Shown here: positions 15,215-23,906 of the stretch, piece after piece
Layout: every line of letters begins with the position of its first letter
How positions within the stretch are numbered: position 1 is the first letter of the stretch
Assembly: GCF_000833605.1 (NCBI RefSeq)
Contig: NZ_JXTG01000006.1
Span: 1-64,000 of the forward strand
DNA: 64,000 nucleotides
Direction of reading: 5' to 3'
From: Anoxybacillus ayderensis
GTDB taxonomy: Bacteria; Bacillota; Bacilli; Bacillales; Anoxybacillaceae
Made by a program: the position numbers and the translations under genes
The notes under the pieces: model-generated
The model's database searches: none
Told to the model about the DNA's origin: nothing
The model's input: only the letters and a program-made list of their open reading frames with translations

Positions 15215-17440
15215 GTGAGCAGGTGGTTATGGCTATGTGTTGTTTTCTTTTTATTTCCTTCTGTCATTCAAGCAGATGAAAAAGAGGAATGGATCGTACA
15301 AGTGCGGCATCCGTCCAATTTCTCCACTATTCAATCATACGTCGTAGATACGGTTGGATCGTTTGCGAAAGTGGTGGTCACAGAAGAAGAACGAGAACAC
15401 ATTTCTCGTTTACCGTTTGTTTTAAAAATGGAGAAAAATGATATGAAGCGAGCAGCTGTCAATGACCCGTTATTTTCAGAGCAATGGTCTTTGCCGCTTA
15501 TTGATTGGCACATGCCTTCGCTTACATCGGTCAACCGGATAATTGGAAAAACGATGATTGTTGATGGACAAGAAGAAGTGTATGACGGAGAGGCGTTTTT
15601 CGGTGAACATATCGTCATCGCGCTTGGAGAAGAAACATTATCTCGCCTTTCTGTCACAGTCGATCATATCGAAGGACCATGGCGTATACAGGTGAAAGAT
15701 GAAAAAGGGACGACGTTAGGGGAAAACGAAGGTGAACTTCCTCGTCTTGATGTTCTCATCCCCCGTCCTTCTTCAACGATTCATCTATATGTTACGGCGC
15801 CAAATTGGACGAATCGTCCGCGCATCGTCGAATTAAAAGGTGTGAATCATGTCCTTGTTGCGGTCATCGATTCAGGTGTCGTACAACATGAAGATTTGAA
15901 CGATCATGTGCTATATAGTGTTAGCGTTGATTATGCGGAAAACAAGCGATATGCGGATGATACGTTTGGGCATGGGACGCATGTGACAGGCATTTTAGCC
16001 GCTAGCGTCAATAACGGCAAAGGAATAGCAGGACTGATTGGGGATGCGCCCGTAGATATTTTGCCGATTAAAGTGTTAGACCGTTACGGAGTCGGCGGTG
16101 ACTTTGAAATTGCAAAAGGGGTCAAATACGCGCTTGAGCACGGTGCTTCGATTATTAATTTAAGCTTAGCCGGCCAAGGAGAAACGGAAGTGTTAAAATC
16201 GATCATCGAAGAAGCTGTCAAACGTGGTGTGCATGTGGTGGCGGCGGCTGGCAATAGCCATATGCCCACCACAAATATTTATCCTGCCAGCTACCCCGGA
16301 GTCATTACGGTAGCAGCGGTTGATCGACAACAAATGCCCCTTTCTATTTCGAATTATGGTTGGGACGTAGAAGTAAGCGCCCCTGGAGATTTTCTAATAA
16401 GCACATATCCATCAGGTTATCGGGCGATGCGTGGTACGTCGATGGCTGCTCCGCACGTCTCCGCACTATTGGCTGTATTGCGCGCGATGTACCGAGAAGA
16501 AGATGCATTTCAACTTCGCAACCGTATATGGAAGACGGCGAAAGATGTATATTGGCGCGGATATGATATGTACACAGGATATGGAATCATTCAATGGCAA
16601 CAAGCGATCGCGTTATCGAATCCATCAAGCATTGACTGGATGAACTTACAGCCGGGACAGCCCATTGAAAAAAATCGTACGTATATTTTAGGCTTGTCTT
16701 CGCGTTTTGTAGGGAAAAATGGTCACCTTTTTATCAATGGAAAACTTGTTCATTCGTTCGTTATTCATCAGGAGATGATGCCGTTTCGTTTGTTTGATCT
16801 AGCGAAACAACAAGGAGATGTGGCGGTTGTCATCACAGATGAACAACAACGAGTGATCGCTTCCGATATTCGTGCTGTTCCCATTCGACCAACGCCGTTT
16901 TCTGATGTAAAGAAAACATATTGGGCGTATAGCGATATTTTACAGGCACAACAACTTGGAATGATACGTGGGTATGAAGATAGGACGTTTCGTCCAAATA
17001 CTCCTTTAACGCGCCGAGAAAGTATTGTGATGCTTGCTCGTCTGTTCGGTTGGGGGGCGCCTTCTATATTGCAGTCTCCTTTTGTCGATGTGCCATTGAC
17101 AGCGACGAATGCGCTGTTAGTAGCAACGGCAGCGGAAAAGGGAATTGTGAAAGGAACGGAAGGAAAAGCGTTGTTACATGAGCAACTGACGCGCGGACAG
17201 TTTGCTTTACTTCTCATGCGTGCGCTTCAACTAGAAAACGAGCCGATTCGTTCTGTTTATCCATTTCAAGATGTAACACAACAAGATATGTGGAAAGCGG
17301 TGCAGTTGTTAGCGGAACGAGGGATCGTTGCGAAAACGTCATATTTTCATCCGAATGAACCTGTGACGAGAGCGCAAATGTGCGCGATGCTTGTGCGCGT
17401 TTCGACACTCATTCGACAATATTCGACAAGAGTAGCATAA
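15215..17440 (+). CDS. SLH-anchored subtilisin-like serine protease (S8)
   Basis: The protein is about 741 residues with a signal peptide (WLWLCVVFFLFPSVIQA) and a short prodomain. The S8 catalytic domain has Asp in VAVIDSGV (about 219), His in GHGTHVTG (about 252), oxyanion Asn in AAAGNS and Ser in GTSMAAPH (about 409). Three SLH motifs lie at the C-terminus (from FSDVKKTYWAYSDIL, FVDVPLTATNALLV and FQDVTQQDMWKAVQLL), expected to hold the enzyme on pyruvylated wall polymer. About 85 residues of beta-rich sequence sit between QWSLPLIDW and the catalytic Asp strand, where related subtilases have a short loop. GTG 15215 follows AGGAGG by 8 bases. Confidence 0.92.
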   Translation: MSRWLWLCVVFFLFPSVIQADEKEEWIVQVRHPSNFSTIQSYVVDTVGSFAKVVVTEEEREHISRLPFVLKMEKNDMKRAAVNDPLFSEQWSLPLIDWHMPSLTSVNRIIGKTMIVDGQEEVYDGEAFFGEHIVIALGEETLSRLSVTVDHIEGPWRIQVKDEKGTTLGENEGELPRLDVLIPRPSSTIHLYVTAPNWTNRPRIVELKGVNHVLVAVIDSGVVQHEDLNDHVLYSVSVDYAENKRYADDTFGHGTHVTGILAASVNNGKGIAGLIGDAPVDILPIKVLDRYGVGGDFEIAKGVKYALEHGASIINLSLAGQGETEVLKSIIEEAVKRGVHVVAAAGNSHMPTTNIYPASYPGVITVAAVDRQQMPLSISNYGWDVEVSAPGDFLISTYPSGYRAMRGTSMAAPHVSALLAVLRAMYREEDAFQLRNRIWKTAKDVYWRGYDMYTGYGIIQWQQAIALSNPSSIDWMNLQPGQPIEKNRTYILGLSSRFVGKNGHLFINGKLVHSFVIHQEMMPFRLFDLAKQQGDVAVVITDEQQRVIASDIRAVPIRPTPFSDVKKTYWAYSDILQAQQLGMIRGYEDRTFRPNTPLTRRESIVMLARLFGWGAPSILQSPFVDVPLTATNALLVATAAEKGIVKGTEGKALLHEQLTRGQFALLLMRALQLENEPIRSVYPFQDVTQQDMWKAVQLLAERGIVAKTSYFHPNEPVTRAQMCAMLVRVSTLIRQYSTRVA

Positions 17441-17445
17441 AAAAA

Positions 17446-17526
17446 GCCCCACCGTTTCCAAATCGGTGGGGAGGCTGACTTAGCAACCAAAACCTTATCG
17501 CATAAGTAAGTATAGCCGTTTTTTTT
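17446..17526. terminator. Two-hairpin structured terminator
   Basis: The first stem is CCCCACCG (17447-17454) with CGGTGGGG (17464-17471), and its reverse strand ends in a T-run. The second structure pairs AGGCT (17472-17476) with AGCCG near 17515, encloses CTTAT/ATAAG, and is followed by eight T residues on the plus strand. It therefore terminates in both directions. The internal structure is richer than a simple terminator, but I could not match it to a known riboswitch class. Confidence 0.6.
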
Positions 17527-17568
17527 AAAAAAAATCACTACAAAAATAATAACTTTGTTGTATAAATT

Positions 17569-17690
17569 TGTCGTTTAGTGTCGTTTTTTGTCGAAAAAAG
17601 ACAGAGACGTGTCGAAAAGAAAAATATGCGTTGTTGGGTATGGAAAAGGTTAGGATTGTTTGTTATGCTTGATGATAGAAAAATGTCGAA
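17569..17690 (+). promoter_or_regulatory. Cluster of Spo0A-box-like TGTCGAA sites before the amidase gene
   Basis: Perfect TGTCGAA boxes lie at 17589-17595, 17610-17616 and 17684-17690, with related TGTCGTT sites from 17569 and 17579. Three reverse-oriented TTCGACA copies lie slightly upstream at the end of the protease gene (17401, 17412, 17422). The density suggests Spo0A control of the amidase, but the transcription start is not identified. Confidence 0.45.
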
Positions 17691-17702
17691 AGGGAGAGAA
17701 AT

Positions 17703-19145
17703 ATGCTGGGGAAACGTCACGTATATTGTCTTTTGATCGTTTTTCTTGCTTTTTTTTCTGTCCCCACACATAGTTGGGCAAATACAGAATTAAAGCAAGA
17801 AGGACGATTTGTCGATGTTGGAGACGGTCATTGGGCGAAAAATGAAATTGACTTTTTAGCACATGCGCAAATTATTAACGGTTATCAAGTTGGGCAAACA
17901 TCGGAGTTTCGTCCAGCGCAATCGGTGACGCGGGCAGAAGCGGCGAAAATGATCGTCAGCGCTCTCGGACAGACAGAGTGGAAAGATGGAACGTTGTCAT
18001 TTCAAGATATTCCGAACAATCATTGGGCGCGTGGCTGGATTGCGCGTGCGGTACAGCTTGGTATTATGGGAGGGGACGGTACGACGAATTTTCGTCCAAA
18101 TGACAGTCTTTCCCGCGCTGAAATGAGCATCGTTCTTGTGAACGCCTTTTCTCTTCCAAGCAAAGGTGCTGCGGTTGAGGCTGCCCCCGTATTTAAAGAT
18201 ACGACAGGTCACTGGGCCCTTGCGCACATCAATCGTCTATATTATCACGGCATAGCGAACGGACGGGATGGACAATTTTTCCCGAAAGATGCCATTTCTC
18301 GTGCTGAATTTGCGACGTTGTTAGCTCGGACGATTAACGATCAGTTCCGTTTGCCGTTGCCGGACTTAATCGAACAAGGAAAAACGAACATTCAAGGAAC
18401 GGTGACGATTTCGACGCTCAATGTTCGACAAACGCCATCAGCGACAGGGGGGCTTGTTGGAACATTGCGAAAAGGACAAGTTGTGGATGTGTACGATATA
18501 AACGGCTATTGGGCAAAAATTGCTTATAACGGTCAGTTTGCTTACGTGCATAAAACATATTTAAAATTGCGGAATATTGCAGGTTCTCCTGTGAAAGGAC
18601 GCATTATTGTCGTTGATGCGGGGCACGGTGGAAAAGATCCTGGTGCAATAAGCGGAGGAGCGAACGAAAAAACGATTGTGCTTGAAGTGGCGAAATTCGT
18701 AAAAGAAAAACTTGAAAAAGCAGGCGCAACCGTTATTATGACGCGAGAGACGGACGTTTATCCGACGTTGCAAGATCGCGTGAATATCGCGAAAAACAGC
18801 TACGCGGAAATGTTTGTTAGCATTCATACAAATTCGGCGACAAATACAAGTGCGAAAGGAGCAGAAGTGTTTTACGATTCATCGACGAATCCGAACGGAG
18901 AGGAAAGTAAAAAATTAGCACAATACATTCAAGAGGAGATTGTCCGCATGGCGAATATGGTTGATCGCGGTGTGAAAAATAGCGGCCTGTATGTGTTGCG
19001 CAACAATAGTGTGACAAGCGTGCTCGTCGAACTTGGATTTATTTCTAACGCAGAAGATCGTGCGAAATTAACGTCACCGGAATATCAAAATATATATGCT
19101 GAAGCGATTTATCAAGGGATTGTGAAATACTATACATCACAATAG
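17703..19145 (+). CDS. SLH-anchored N-acetylmuramoyl-L-alanine amidase
   Basis: The protein has 480 residues with a signal peptide (LLIVFLAFFSVPTHSWA). Three SLH motifs (about 35-215) start at FVDVGDGHWA, FQDIPNNHWA and FKDTTGHWAL. A bacterial SH3 domain follows (about 235-295, STLNVRQTPSATGGLVG), then the Amidase_3 zinc hydrolase domain (about 300-478) with DAGHGGKDPG, E in GANEKTIVLE, H in VSIHTNS and catalytic E in VLVELGFISN. It cleaves the bond between MurNAc and the L-Ala stem peptide. The SLH lipoprotein gene follows after 10 bases. Its neighbours (SpoIID/LytB, tagO and LCP) recall the B. subtilis lytABC/tag region. Confidence 0.95.
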   Translation: MLGKRHVYCLLIVFLAFFSVPTHSWANTELKQEGRFVDVGDGHWAKNEIDFLAHAQIINGYQVGQTSEFRPAQSVTRAEAAKMIVSALGQTEWKDGTLSFQDIPNNHWARGWIARAVQLGIMGGDGTTNFRPNDSLSRAEMSIVLVNAFSLPSKGAAVEAAPVFKDTTGHWALAHINRLYYHGIANGRDGQFFPKDAISRAEFATLLARTINDQFRLPLPDLIEQGKTNIQGTVTISTLNVRQTPSATGGLVGTLRKGQVVDVYDINGYWAKIAYNGQFAYVHKTYLKLRNIAGSPVKGRIIVVDAGHGGKDPGAISGGANEKTIVLEVAKFVKEKLEKAGATVIMTRETDVYPTLQDRVNIAKNSYAEMFVSIHTNSATNTSAKGAEVFYDSSTNPNGEESKKLAQYIQEEIVRMANMVDRGVKNSGLYVLRNNSVTSVLVELGFISNAEDRAKLTSPEYQNIYAEAIYQGIVKYYTSQ

Positions 19146-19155
19146 AGGAGGTGGC

Positions 19156-19899
19156 ATGGTGCGAAAATGGATTCTTCCTATCGTTTTCGTGTTGTTCTTA
19201 ACAGCGTGCGAGCAGGAACACGCAGGGGCAAGTGAAGAGCAAGAAATTGCAACAGCGCCGTGGACAGAGCAACAAATAGCGGATACGAATAGACGTTTAA
19301 ATCAAATCGATGAAAAGATGAAACAATTGGAACAACAGCTTACGAAAATGAAAACAGCTGCGGAATCGCCGCAAGTGTTTAAAGACGTTCCACTCGGTCA
19401 TTGGGCGTATGTTCCGGTCGCTCGTTTATATCGTCAAAACATTGTCGGTGGCGTGGGGAATGGTTTATTCGCCCCGAATCAAGCGATTACGCGTGCGCAA
19501 GCAGCGGCGATGCTTGTAAGGGCATTTCAACTTCCGCTATCAAATAAGCCATCGATTTTTGCGGATGTCCCAAATTCTCATCCGTTTGCCCGCGAAATTA
19601 TGACGGCGTATGAGGCTGGCTTTGTCGGAGGGTACCCAAACAATCGCTTTGCCCCTCAAGAGTCCATGAAGCGAAAACATATGGCGATGATTATTCAACG
19701 TGCTTTTCGCCTGCAAGCAACGTCAGCGCCATATGCAGGATATAAAGATGTGACAAACGGAACAGAAGGGGCGCTAGAAATTCGCATCATCTCTCAACAT
19801 GGGATTGCGGAAGGAAGTAATGGTTATTTTTATCCAGAACAACCGACGACGCGCGCTCACTTTGCTACATTTATGGATCGGGCGTTGCAAAATAAATAG
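19156..19899 (+). CDS. SLH-domain lipoprotein
   Basis: The protein has 247 residues. The lipobox LTAC predicts cleavage before Cys18 and lipid anchoring in the membrane. A short coiled coil (IADTNRRLNQIDEKMKQLEQ region) leads to three SLH motifs (from FKDVPLGHWAY, FADVPNSHPFA and YKDVTNGTEGA). A protein that is lipid-anchored at one end and wall-polymer-binding at the other could tie the membrane to the wall or S-layer. GAGGAGG stands before the ATG, and the gene is co-transcribed with the amidase. Confidence 0.85.
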   Translation: MVRKWILPIVFVLFLTACEQEHAGASEEQEIATAPWTEQQIADTNRRLNQIDEKMKQLEQQLTKMKTAAESPQVFKDVPLGHWAYVPVARLYRQNIVGGVGNGLFAPNQAITRAQAAAMLVRAFQLPLSNKPSIFADVPNSHPFAREIMTAYEAGFVGGYPNNRFAPQESMKRKHMAMIIQRAFRLQATSAPYAGYKDVTNGTEGALEIRIISQHGIAEGSNGYFYPEQPTTRAHFATFMDRALQNK

Positions 19900-19923
19900 G
19901 CTGTGCATGTGCACAGCCTATTT
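19894..19923. terminator. Bidirectional terminator between convergent genes
   Basis: AAATAGGCTGTGC-ATG-TGCACAGCCTATTT is a near-perfect palindrome that overlaps the stop codons of both converging genes. Confidence 0.85.
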
Positions 19924-21264
19924 GATTTTTTTTACTTCAATTCCTTTATAGTAGTACTTTAAAATTTGATCGTACGTAAAGCCTTTTTCCGCCATTGAGC
20001 GCGCACCCCATTGGCTCATGCCAAGTCGATGCCCCCATCCATCGCCTGTGAATGTAAATTCCGTTGGCGCAGTTGGGTAGTAAATCGTTTCATTTTCTGT
20101 ACGAATGGAAGCATTTCCGTTTGAAATGATCGTTTGTCCGCTATTTGTTTGAAGTGTGTAGCCGACAATATGATCGACCGTTTGTTCTGAACCGTCCGCA
20201 AGTTTTACTTTTACGTTAGCATTTCCTTTGACATCGAAGGCAATACTTTTTAATGAAACGCCAAAAAATGAACGGAACGCATCAGGTGATGATACAAACG
20301 AAGGTCGCACTTGCAAGGTCCGTTTTTGCCCTGTGGCAGGATTGTACACAGTCGCTTCCATTTGTTGTACGCTTCCTGCACTTGTTTTTTGCGTGACACG
20401 AAGCGACACGACTTGTTCGTTTGTTAGTTTAAATTTTGATGATACGACAGTTGTTGCGACTTTTCCGTTCCATCCGTAATGTGGATTGCTCGCATGACGA
20501 TCGTACGGATCGGAAACAGAGCGAATGTACGGAACAGCGCCGCCCCACACATTTTCGCTATTTTCTGTATTCCCACCAGAACTTGAATGGAAATAGGCGG
20601 CAATCGGTTCATTTTGATATGTTGCATACACACCTGCTGTTTCGTTAACTGCTGCGGTGGATGTCGCTTGTTCTTTTGATTTTCCACCGTATACTTGGCT
20701 GGCCACCGTCATTTGTAAAAACGACGATTTTTTCAATTGAGCGTATGCGTAGCTGCGTGCAGCGACAGCTTGTGCTTTTAACGCTTCTTTATGCCAAGAT
20801 GATGGCATTTCCCCAGGGACAACACCTTTTAAATAGTCTTCCATGTCTAACGTATTAAATAAGTTTGGTGCCGTTTGCCCTGGTGTAATTTCAAACGACC
20901 CGCGGTATTTCACAGGTGCTGATTTTCCATTTGCTTGTTGAATGCTGCCGATCGTGACGTCATGTTGGTCGTTTCTTGTCACTTCATCTAATAAAAAACC
21001 GCTTGTCGATGTGTACGAAACGCCATTGATCGTTGCGACGACTGCTCCGTTCGTTTGCGAAAAGGCAACCGGATTTGTAAATGGGATCGCTTGTTTCGTT
21101 TTCAAATCAATGAGTTGATAGTTTCCATTTACTGTCGCAAGGAACGTTGCGGTCGGCAATAGTTTTACCTTGACCGGTGTCGGATACGATGCGGCATGAA
21201 CGGATGTTGGGATAAAAAGAAACATGCTAAAAGCGACTACGATCCATCGAATGCTTTTCATCAT
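19918..21264 (-). CDS. SpoIID/LytB-domain protein
   Basis: The protein has 448 residues with a signal peptide (WIVVAFSMFLFIPTSVHA). The SpoIID domain spans about 130-445, with MEDYLKGVVPGEMPSSWHKEALKAQAVAARSYA (read in segments), AYFHSSSGGNTE and GWGHRLGMSQWGA. SpoIID is a lytic transglycosylase acting on denuded glycan; LytB modulates the LytC amidase. The adjacent convergent amidase makes a LytB-like role as likely as a sporulation role. No sporulation genes are nearby. Confidence 0.88.
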   Translation of the reverse strand: MMKSIRWIVVAFSMFLFIPTSVHAASYPTPVKVKLLPTATFLATVNGNYQLIDLKTKQAIPFTNPVAFSQTNGAVVATINGVSYTSTSGFLLDEVTRNDQHDVTIGSIQQANGKSAPVKYRGSFEITPGQTAPNLFNTLDMEDYLKGVVPGEMPSSWHKEALKAQAVAARSYAYAQLKKSSFLQMTVASQVYGGKSKEQATSTAAVNETAGVYATYQNEPIAAYFHSSSGGNTENSENVWGGAVPYIRSVSDPYDRHASNPHYGWNGKVATTVVSSKFKLTNEQVVSLRVTQKTSAGSVQQMEATVYNPATGQKRTLQVRPSFVSSPDAFRSFFGVSLKSIAFDVKGNANVKVKLADGSEQTVDHIVGYTLQTNSGQTIISNGNASIRTENETIYYPTAPTEFTFTGDGWGHRLGMSQWGARSMAEKGFTYDQILKYYYKGIEVKKIK

Positions 21265-21482
21265 TATTTCGCCGCCTCTAGTTGTTGTTTCAATTTCGCG
21301 ACTTCTTGCTCAAGCTGTTGAACGCGCTGTTCAAGCTTTGTGACGCGCTCATTTAGCGGATTTATTTTTGCTAGCACCCATTCTACGCTTGCCAAAACAG
21401 GTTCGCTATTTGCCAATGCTTTTGATGCAGAAACGGTTAACATCGCTGCAAGCAACATCATGACAATCGTTCTTTTTTTCAC
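21264..21482 (-). CDS. Small secreted coiled-coil protein
   Basis: The protein has about 72 residues. A signal peptide (TIVMMLLAAMLTVSASKALA) is followed by a heptad-rich tail (LNERVTKLEQRVQQLEQEVA). GTG 21482 is selected because GGAGG lies 8 bases upstream; a longer ATG frame from 21500 overlaps that site. Its stop overlaps the SpoIID-gene start by one base, so the two are co-translated. It has no lipobox, so it is not a simple equivalent of B. subtilis LytA, although the position is similar. Confidence 0.75.
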   Translation of the reverse strand: MKKRTIVMMLLAAMLTVSASKALANSEPVLASVEWVLAKINPLNERVTKLEQRVQQLEQEVAKLKQQLEAAK

Positions 21483-21581
21483 CGTTTTCTCCTCCCTCAT
21501 TTCTATCTATCTCACATTATAACAAATCATTTCAACAAAAAGGACGAAAATGTAACAAAATTCTAGTTTTCTATTTTCCAT

Positions 21582-21609
21582 TTGTCGATTTTAAAATTTA
21601 TGGTATAAT
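21582..21609 (+). promoter_or_regulatory. Sigma-A promoter for tagO
   Basis: TTGTCG (21582-21587) and TATAAT (21604-21609) are separated by 16 bases, about 100 bases before tagO. Confidence 0.65.
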
Positions 21610-21706
21610 GTCTGATAGGTTTGTAAAAAGAGATGGTAGAAAGTGTTACTTTTTAAACAATAATTGATTGAAAAATCGGGAATGCTAACGAATAGGGAGG
21701 TTTCCT

Positions 21707-22759
21707 ATGGTTTATTTCACCTTGTTTCTTTGTTTTATTTTAGCTGTGCTCATTACGCCTGTCGTGAAATGGTTGGCGTTTCGAGTTGGTGCAACGGACA
21801 AGCCAAACAAGCGGAAAGTGCACCAAAAAATTATGCCACGTTTAGGTGGATTAGCGATTTTTATTAGTTTTATCGTCGGTTACTTTGTATTGAAGCCAGC
21901 TAGCCCATATGCGACAGCGATTGTCATTGGTGCGACAATCATCGTATTCACGGGCGTGCTTGATGATATATATGAGTTGCCGCCAAAGTGGAAGCTGCTC
22001 GGTCAAATCGTTGCCGCCATTGTCGTCGTATACGGTGGCATTCGTATCGATTTTATTAACTTGCCATTTGGTGGTCATTTAGAGTTTGGATTATTAAGTA
22101 TCCCGATTACGATGCTTTGGATTATCGGTATTACAAATGCGATTAACTTAATTGACGGCTTAGATGGTTTAGCTGCTGGCGTCTCGTCCATTGCCCTTGT
22201 CACGATTGCTGGAATGGCAGCGACGATGGGCAATACGTATGTGTTTGTTTTTGCGATGAGTTTATTATTGCTCGGAAGTACGCTCGGTTTTCTTTTATAT
22301 AATTTCCATCCAGCGAAAATTTTTATGGGCGATACAGGGGCATTATTTTTAGGCTATATGATTTCGGTGTTATCGCTTCTTGGTTTTAAAAACGTTACAG
22401 TGTTTTCGTTAATTATCCCGATTTTAATTTTAGGGGTGCCTATTTCAGATACGCTGTTTGCGATCGTTAGACGCATCGTCAATAAACAGCCGTTATCAGC
22501 GCCAGATAAGTCGCATTTGCATCATTGTCTACTACGTCTTGGATACAGTCATCGTCAAACGGTGTTAATTATTTATGGCATGGCAGCGATGTTTGGTGTT
22601 GCGGCAGTTGTGTTATCGAAAGCAACGATGTTTGGCGCGTTAGTCGTCATTGCGTTTGTGTTGCTTGTCGTTGAGCTTGTTGTCGAGAAAATTGGTCTTG
22701 TCGGAAAAGATTATCGTCCGCTACTGAAGATGGTTCGTGGCATGAGAAAAATTTCATAA
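21707..22759 (+). CDS. tagO: Undecaprenyl-phosphate GlcNAc-1-phosphate transferase
   Basis: The protein has 350 residues and about eleven membrane helices. Polyprenyl-phosphate transferase motifs are present: HQKIMPRLGGLAIF, the acidic DDIYELPPKWK, NLIDGLDGLAAG and GDTGALFLG, plus a C-terminal DKSHLHHCLLRLGYSHRQ loop of the WecA/TagO branch. It starts linkage-unit synthesis for wall teichoic or secondary wall polymers on the cytoplasmic face of the membrane. The following convergent LCP gene would act at the other end of this pathway, attaching the polymer to peptidoglycan. Confidence 0.93.
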   Translation: MVYFTLFLCFILAVLITPVVKWLAFRVGATDKPNKRKVHQKIMPRLGGLAIFISFIVGYFVLKPASPYATAIVIGATIIVFTGVLDDIYELPPKWKLLGQIVAAIVVVYGGIRIDFINLPFGGHLEFGLLSIPITMLWIIGITNAINLIDGLDGLAAGVSSIALVTIAGMAATMGNTYVFVFAMSLLLLGSTLGFLLYNFHPAKIFMGDTGALFLGYMISVLSLLGFKNVTVFSLIIPILILGVPISDTLFAIVRRIVNKQPLSAPDKSHLHHCLLRLGYSHRQTVLIIYGMAAMFGVAAVVLSKATMFGALVVIAFVLLVVELVVEKIGLVGKDYRPLLKMVRGMRKIS

Positions 22760-22765
22760 CAATAA

Positions 22766-22793
22766 AAGAGGGTGTCTCGAGAGACACCCTCTT
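22766..22793. terminator. Bidirectional terminator between tagO and the LCP gene
   Basis: AGAGGGTGTCTC and GAGACACCCTCT form a perfect stem with A/T-rich flanks between the convergent stops. Confidence 0.85.
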
Positions 22794-23812
22794 CATTGTT
22801 CTTGCGCGAATTGTTCTGTTCGTGCTTGATAAGACGATACGTCAAGATGTGTTTTTAACGTTTGTTTAATTTCGTCTACTGTTGCTTCGTCAAGTCGGTA
22901 ATAATATACGCCGCTAATGCGTGCGTCTTCTCCTTTGAGATGAAGCGTTTCAATGTTTGCGCCTGTTCCTTTTGTTGCATAAGCGAAGAAACCTTTCATT
23001 TCCTCAAACGTTAAGTTTGTCGTCATATTTTTCCCGACCGCTTCCATCACATCGTCAAATTTTGTGAGCGATTTTACGTTCATCGCTTTTTTGAAGATCG
23101 CTTTCATCAGTTCTTGTTGGCGTTTGCCGCGCTCAATGTCGTTGTCATATTTCCGTGTTCTCGCAAGCGCCAGCGCTTCTTCACCGTTTAACGTTTGTAA
23201 GCCTGGTTTCAAATGAATCGCATTTTTCCGATCGTGTGAATCCATTTCGCGAAGTTCGTAAGGGACATCAAACTCAATGCCACCGAGTTCGTCAACGACA
23301 TCAACAAACGCTTCAAAGTTCATTTTGACGTAATAATCGACTGGAATATCGAGCAATTCTTCAACTGTTTCGACCGTTGCTTTTACTCCGCCGTATGCAT
23401 GGGCGTGTGTAATTTTATCGTATTTTTTCTCGATTGGAATGTATACGTAAGAGTCGCGTGGGATGCTAAGCAATTTGACCGTTTTATCTTTCACGTTAAA
23501 TGTCGCAAGGATAAGCGCATCGGAACGTACCGCTCCCATTCCTTTCTTTTGGCGAATGTTGCTGTCGTCTACGCCGATAAATAAAACAGAAATGTTATCG
23601 GAATTCGGATCCACTTCTTTTATTCGCTTTTCTGATTTTTCGCGCCCATCAATTTGTTCGAATGACTGTTGGATGACGGACTGTGCTTTGTTGAAAAGAA
23701 ACGTGGCGTATGCCCCTCCCCCGATGATAAGAAGAAGCAATGGGAGTAGGACAAATGTCCATATTTTTTTTCGTTTTTTCTTTTTTTTCATATATGCTCG
23801 TCTATTTTGCAT
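22793..23812 (-). CDS. LytR-CpsA-Psr family wall-polymer ligase (TagU-like)
   Basis: The protein has 339 residues with a short basic N-terminus, one membrane anchor (WTFVLLPLLLLIIGGGAYATF) and an extracellular LCP domain. Conserved residues are seen in RSDALILATF, LSIPRDSYV, the KITHAHAYGG loop and ARTRKYDNDIERGKRQQELM. LCP enzymes transfer lipid-linked wall polymers onto peptidoglycan. AAGGGG stands 7 bases before the ATG at 23812. Confidence 0.92.
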   Translation of the reverse strand: MQNRRAYMKKKKKRKKIWTFVLLPLLLLIIGGGAYATFLFNKAQSVIQQSFEQIDGREKSEKRIKEVDPNSDNISVLFIGVDDSNIRQKKGMGAVRSDALILATFNVKDKTVKLLSIPRDSYVYIPIEKKYDKITHAHAYGGVKATVETVEELLDIPVDYYVKMNFEAFVDVVDELGGIEFDVPYELREMDSHDRKNAIHLKPGLQTLNGEEALALARTRKYDNDIERGKRQQELMKAIFKKAMNVKSLTKFDDVMEAVGKNMTTNLTFEEMKGFFAYATKGTGANIETLHLKGEDARISGVYYYRLDEATVDEIKQTLKTHLDVSSYQARTEQFAQEQ

Positions 23813-23906
23813 CGTCGTTCCCCTTTTTTCAAAAGTTCAACAAATATCGACATGTAAACAATCATCATTTTACAAAATTTTTATGCAGTCGTAAACGAAA
23901 ATTTTT

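Noticed and set aside
17446-17526. Cyclic-di-GMP (GEMM) or ydaO-type riboswitch
   Set aside because: I compared remembered consensus cores (GACGCAAAGC with GNRA loop; GCTGGGGGAG type) and found no match on either strand.
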